Shown one piece after another: positions 6,569 through 6,728 of a stretch of 6,728 nt of DNA (its first letter is position 1; every line of letters begins with the position of its first letter). The notes under the pieces were generated by a model, which searched no databases, was not told the DNA's origin, and saw only the letters and a list, made by a program, of their open reading frames with translations. Both the position numbers and the translations under genes were made by a program. The stretch comes from Aalborg-AAW-1 sp964458335 (GTDB lineage: Bacteria > Patescibacteriota > Gracilibacteria > Absconditabacterales > Absconditicoccaceae): positions 1 through 6,728 of the forward strand of contig CAYWIJ010000024.1 of NCBI GenBank assembly GCA_964458335.1. Reading direction: 5' to 3'.

Positions 6569-6728
6569 CTCACCCCAGCCCCTCTGTCCTTAATGGGATT
6601 CATCCTGACAGAGAGGGGCTCTTATTTCATTGGCTAGTTATCGCGATAGCGATGGTCATCCTTCTCTGACAGACTTTACCACGAGGTACGAGTGGAGAAG
6701 GAACGAGGATGAGGTTAGTGGGTTGGGG
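6569..6728. repeat. Composite palindromic repeat upstream of malic enzyme, running off the window
   Basis: This region is more GC-rich than its surroundings. AGCCCCTCTGTC (6577-6588) pairs with GACAGAGAGGGGCT (6607-6620) with a 2-nt bulge. A second stem pairs CCTTCTC (6660-6666) with GAGAAGG (6695-6701), enclosing TACC-ACGA-GGTA (6677-6688). The two ends, CCTCACCCCAGCCCC and GAGGTTAGTGGGTTGGGG, are roughly inverted copies of a CCCCAnCCC-type motif, so the element resembles the dispersed CCTCACCCC...GGGGTGAGG palindromes of many genomes (recalled, not searched). It has no coding evidence. Its end lies beyond the window. Confidence 0.55.

Noticed and set aside
1..6728. tRNA, rRNA or CRISPR
   Set aside because: No cloverleaf with a TTCRA-type T-loop, no rRNA-like stretch, and no regularly spaced direct repeats with unique spacers were seen on either strand.

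Overview
The window reads coherently only if UGA is translated as glycine (genetic code 25). This points to a Candidate Phyla Radiation bacterium of the Absconditabacteria (SR1) or Gracilibacteria type; the sequence alone does not say which. In-frame TGA falls where protein families demand Gly: the Tex motif GVGQYQHDV, Tex DPGFRTG, the Tex helix-hairpin-helix KGLGPKA, the prenyl-synthase RxGxP motif, the malic-enzyme segments LAGLPVMEG and NFGDVD, and the lipobox VGC of the first lipoprotein. Trp is TGG, so code 4 does not fit. The DNA is AT-rich, and most genes lack a clear Shine-Dalgarno sequence.

Layout. 1-119: terminators of an off-window neighbour. 120-800 (+): a small TGA-rich lipoprotein. 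801-850: a bidirectional terminator shared with the convergent tex locus. 851-4165 (-): tex (transcription accessory protein), broken into an N-terminal piece (2384-4165) and a C-terminal S1-domain piece (851-1339). Between them lies about 1 kb carrying a polyprenyl-synthetase-like gene (1407-2258), flanked by inverted copies of a CGTCATTGCGA / AAGCAATC repeat. 4166-4463: intergenic, with a good sigma70-type promoter for tex and a 9-nt periodic repeat that also precedes the start of the tex C-terminal piece. 4464-5282 (+): a second lipoprotein that looks Bacteroidota-like (GCQKDDD). It has 18 Gly codons, all GGN, and its standard-code stop TGA is followed four codons later by TAG. 5283-5400: back-to-back terminators. 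5401-6543 (-): an intact short-form malic enzyme. 6544-6728: a GC-richer palindromic repeat that runs off the window.

The genes do not form one pathway. The malic enzyme (malate to pyruvate plus CO2) is the only clear metabolic gene and stands alone with its own terminator. The three minus-strand genes at 851-4165 could be one transcript from the tex promoter. The most unusual feature is the split tex with its inserted isoprenoid-synthase-like gene. That protein keeps both Asp-rich motifs but appears to have lost several of the basic residues that normally bind diphosphate. The second most unusual feature is the lipoprotein that looks imported from a standard-code donor.
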